Shown one piece after another: positions 6,665 to 8,731 of a stretch of DNA of 8,731 nucleotides. The notes under the pieces are model-generated. The model saw nothing but the letters and a program-made list of their open reading frames with translations. It was not told where the DNA came from and did not search any database. Origin of the DNA: a bacterium (GTDB taxonomy: Bacteria > UBA9089 > CG2-30-40-21); the NCBI GenBank assembly GCA_018814245.1, contig JAHIZN010000304.1, forward strand, positions 1-8,731, read 5' to 3'. The translations under genes and the position numbers were made by a program. The first letter of the stretch is position 1. The number at the start of each line of letters is the position of its first letter.

Positions 6665-7975
6665 CTAAAAATTGTTCACAATGTTTTCACTCAATGTATG
6701 AAAAAGAACCTGTTTTTTTGAAAAGGTGTGAAAAAGAAAAAAACCTGCTTTTTCTATTAATTGTCTGGAAAAAAGATCATTCTGGCAAGCACCGATGTAT
6801 ATTTCTTTGGCATCCATTTTACAAGCATCAAAAATCATTTGTTTCATATTTCGTTGATACAATCCTTGGTGTTGAAATTGTGGTTCAGTATAAAAATCAT
6901 AAAGTAGTATGCCATCTGGAGGAACATTAATAATCATATCGGCTTCTGCAACTCTATATTCTTTTTTTTCTTTGCTCAGCCATCCATAATGAACTAAAAT
7001 GTCTTCTTTTACTATAGAATATAATATTTCTCCCATAGAAAATCGTTTTAATGCTTCTGAAAGAAGCTGTTGTCTTGTGAGCCAAGGATTAGACTCAGTA
7101 TATAAAAGGAGATCGCTATATTTTTGAACATTTACTTCCGAATCTATATTGTTATTAATTTTGATAGATTCTGTTGATAGCCGATAGAATAAATAAGTAT
7201 GATGATTGTAAATTAGTCTTATAGTTTTCTGAAATACTTTTGTGAAAGGAATCTTTTTGATATTTCTTAGATTAATTATATTTAAATTATGTATCTTAGG
7301 TATATCTAAGCCTACTCGTGATACTATCTTCTTAGCTATGTGGGTTATCTGATAAATAGTATCATTTTTTATTTTTTCTTGCTTAGAAAAGTAAAACTTT
7401 GGTTCTACAAGTTCTTGATAAGCATTAGAAAAACATTCTTTATATTGGTCACTTCCTGGTGTTAAATCTATGTATCGATAGCCTGTCTCAAAAAGCATTT
7501 TTCCTAGTTCAATCAATAATAATGTACCTGGTGAGTCTTTGCTCTCAGTAGGATCATAAGCAGATAGTCCTATGAATACAGTATCATTGACACATGCACC
7601 AAAATGGAAAGCAATAGGTTTATCGTTAGACCATAGTACAGTAAAATGATTAGCAATTGGATAATTTTGTCTTTCGATATAAAAAGAAGCCTTATTTGGA
7701 TTGTTCGCAAAAGGTCTTACGTTGTTGATTGCTTCTTTTCTGAAATCACATTGAACTTTTAATATATCCATTAATTCTCTTGTTTTGTCTTTATCTGTTA
7801 TTCGTTCGAGATAGTACAATCCTTTTGCCTTATATCGATTAATCTTGCTTTTCAGAGACTTGTTTTTAAGTATTTTTTCATATTTTGCCTTATCACTTAA
7901 ATCCCATAATGGGGAAGACTGCGTATTTAATGTTACATAAATTTTTTTGTTAGTTAATAATTTGAAGAAAGCCAT
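6665..7975 (-). pseudogene. CelD/BioF2-like acetyltransferase with extra GNAT domain, 3' part after frameshift
   Basis: This frame carries 436 residues from the ATG at 7975, and would form residues 138-573 of the repaired protein. The first domain shows classic Acetyltransf_6 (PF13480-type) features: KSLKSKINRYKAKG, then AYDPTESKDSPGTLLLIELG and YIDLTPGSDQYKECF (repaired residues about 276-319). After a linker comes a second, separate GNAT-like domain: PDGILLYDFYTEPQFQHQGL with the CoA-loop region QHQGLYQ (about 504-510), and NDLFSRQLIEKAGF (about 536-549). The loop is degenerate against the usual Q/RxxGxG/A. No Shine-Dalgarno sequence precedes the ATG at 7975, so this part is probably not made alone unless by coupling to the overlapping upstream frame. 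FemAB-like proteins of this class move acyl or aminoacyl groups and often sit in exopolysaccharide clusters. The substrate is unknown. Confidence 0.82.
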
Positions 7976-8385
7976 TTTACTGGTGCTTTTGGTGGCAGCC
8001 ATCGCCACTGCCAAGTCTTCATATTAAAGATAGTTTTAAGTCTTATTAAGCACTCTACTGGAAACTCCTCGTCAATGTCAGGATGTGCTATCCAACCATG
8101 ATATTCTGCTTGACCAGCTCCTGCATGGGTAATAGTATTATCATTTATATTTTTGGCAAGTGGCATTAAGCCAACAAGGGTATCTTTTTCGTCGTAAGCT
8201 AAACAGAGTATTGGAATATAAGAAGAAATATATTGATTATACCATGTAATTACAAAGGGCGGTTCTTGCATAACAGTTACTTTTTTATCTTTTTTGGACA
8301 ATTCAATCCATGATAAAAGAAAAGTTTCATCTTTTAACAATGTCAATACTTCGATATCGGTAATAATTTTTAATATAAATTGCAT
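7954..8385 (-). pseudogene. CelD/BioF2-like acetyltransferase, 5' part before frameshift
   Basis: A 143-codon frame from ATG 8385, with AGGA (8396-8393) 7 bases upstream. Its features are those of the family N-terminus: FLLSWIELSKKDKKV, then LCLAYDEKDTLVGLMPLAKN (repeated aliphatic strands ending in a proline-leucine pair), AGAGQAEYHGWIAHPD and WRWLPPKAPVK. After K137 the frame runs into six unrelated residues and stops at 7954. The domain continues without a break in the -1 frame. A single A lost from a run of five (now AAAA on the - strand, 7978-7975) explains the shift, giving a repaired protein of about 573 residues. A sequencing or assembly error, a true mutation or -1 slippage on A-AAA are all possible. 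Confidence 0.82.
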
Positions 8386-8731
8386 AATATTATCCTGAAA
8401 ATTGACAAGTAACTGATTTATAAGGGGTGTGAATATTAAACCATTGTTAAATTTCTCTCTTTTTTATAATTTTAGCAGAAAGGTTGCTTAAAGTCAAGAA
8501 AAATTTCGACCTGTGCAATTAGAAATCATCACATATATGAACTGTTTCAACTTACAAGTATGGTGATTTTATCAAAAAGTAAGAAAATTTTAAAAAATTC
8601 CAAGTTAGCCTGCTAAAATAATAAACTGAAACTCCGACATAAGGACAGCAACCCTCAGTAAGCTGTAACATTTACCCTACCAAAGAGTTAGGAATAATCT
8701 CAAAATATCTTCTCAAGGGTTATATGGAGTG
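8386..8731. other. Right-hand intergenic region, no supported gene
   Basis: A 346-bp AT-rich stretch upstream of the acetyltransferase gene. I find no open frame with a ribosome binding site. The final bases, GGAGTG, could be a ribosome binding site for a + strand gene beyond the window. A possible structured RNA occupies the last hundred bases. Confidence 0.5.
8630..8721 (+). ncRNA. Possible structured leader RNA, class unknown
   Basis: AACTC (8630-8634) pairs with GAGTT (8685-8689) and encloses a second stem, ACAGC (8645-8649) with GCTGT (8662-8666). The loop of that stem holds AACCCT (8650-8655), which is complementary to AGGGTT (8716-8721) beyond the outer stem, so a pseudoknot or alternative fold is possible. 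It does not match any riboswitch consensus I know. Short stems in AT-rich DNA can arise by chance, so confidence is low. Confidence 0.2.

Noticed and set aside
6690..6745. Short local repeat near the acetyltransferase C-terminus (FHTFSKKQVLFHTLS)
   Set aside because: Two imperfect copies of a few residues that fit the normal last strands of a GNAT fold; not convincing as a repeat element.
8401..8731. A third hairpin element starting at GTAACTGATTTATAAGGGG (8409)
   Set aside because: No matching inverted end and no 8-bp duplication were found.

Overview
This AT-rich window looks like part of a bacterial surface-polysaccharide (exopolysaccharide or O-antigen-like) locus from the chromosome of an uncultured or poorly sampled bacterium. 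The evidence is one GT4 glycosyltransferase, one acyltransferase-3 membrane protein, one small class I methyltransferase, one B12-binding-type radical SAM protein and one CelD/BioF2-like (FemAB-fold) acyltransferase. Shine-Dalgarno sites are bacterial. The sequence does not fix the phylum. No tRNA, rRNA or CRISPR array was seen.

Layout. On the + strand: GT4 glycosyltransferase (136-1284), a 214-bp hairpin element with an 8-bp target duplication (1285-1498), then an acyltransferase-3 gene (1568-3978) cut in two by a complete ISAzo13-type insertion sequence (1887-3181, TTA duplication). On the - strand, meeting the acyltransferase stop with no gap: methyltransferase (4644-3979), radical SAM protein (6372-4924), and a two-domain acetyltransferase gene (8385-6665) broken by a one-base frameshift near 7975. 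A second hairpin element (6405-6597, 193 bp, 8-bp duplication) sits between the acetyltransferase and radical SAM genes. The last 346 bases hold no gene I can support, only a possible structured RNA.

How it fits together. Taking out the three insertions leaves two compact sets. On the + strand, the glycosyltransferase and acyltransferase are 61 bp apart. On the - strand, the acetyltransferase and radical SAM gene are 91 bp apart, with the methyltransferase behind. They could build and decorate a glycan (sugar addition, O-acylation, methylation, N- or O-acylation of amino sugars), but the substrates cannot be read from sequence.

The main interest is the non-coding and mobile layer: two MITE-like hairpin elements with exact 8-bp duplications that both hit a GAAATAATC target, a fresh IS insertion whose precise removal restores a 370-codon gene, an inward-facing 26-bp inverted repeat pair flanking the radical SAM gene, and two palindromes stacked upstream of the methyltransferase.
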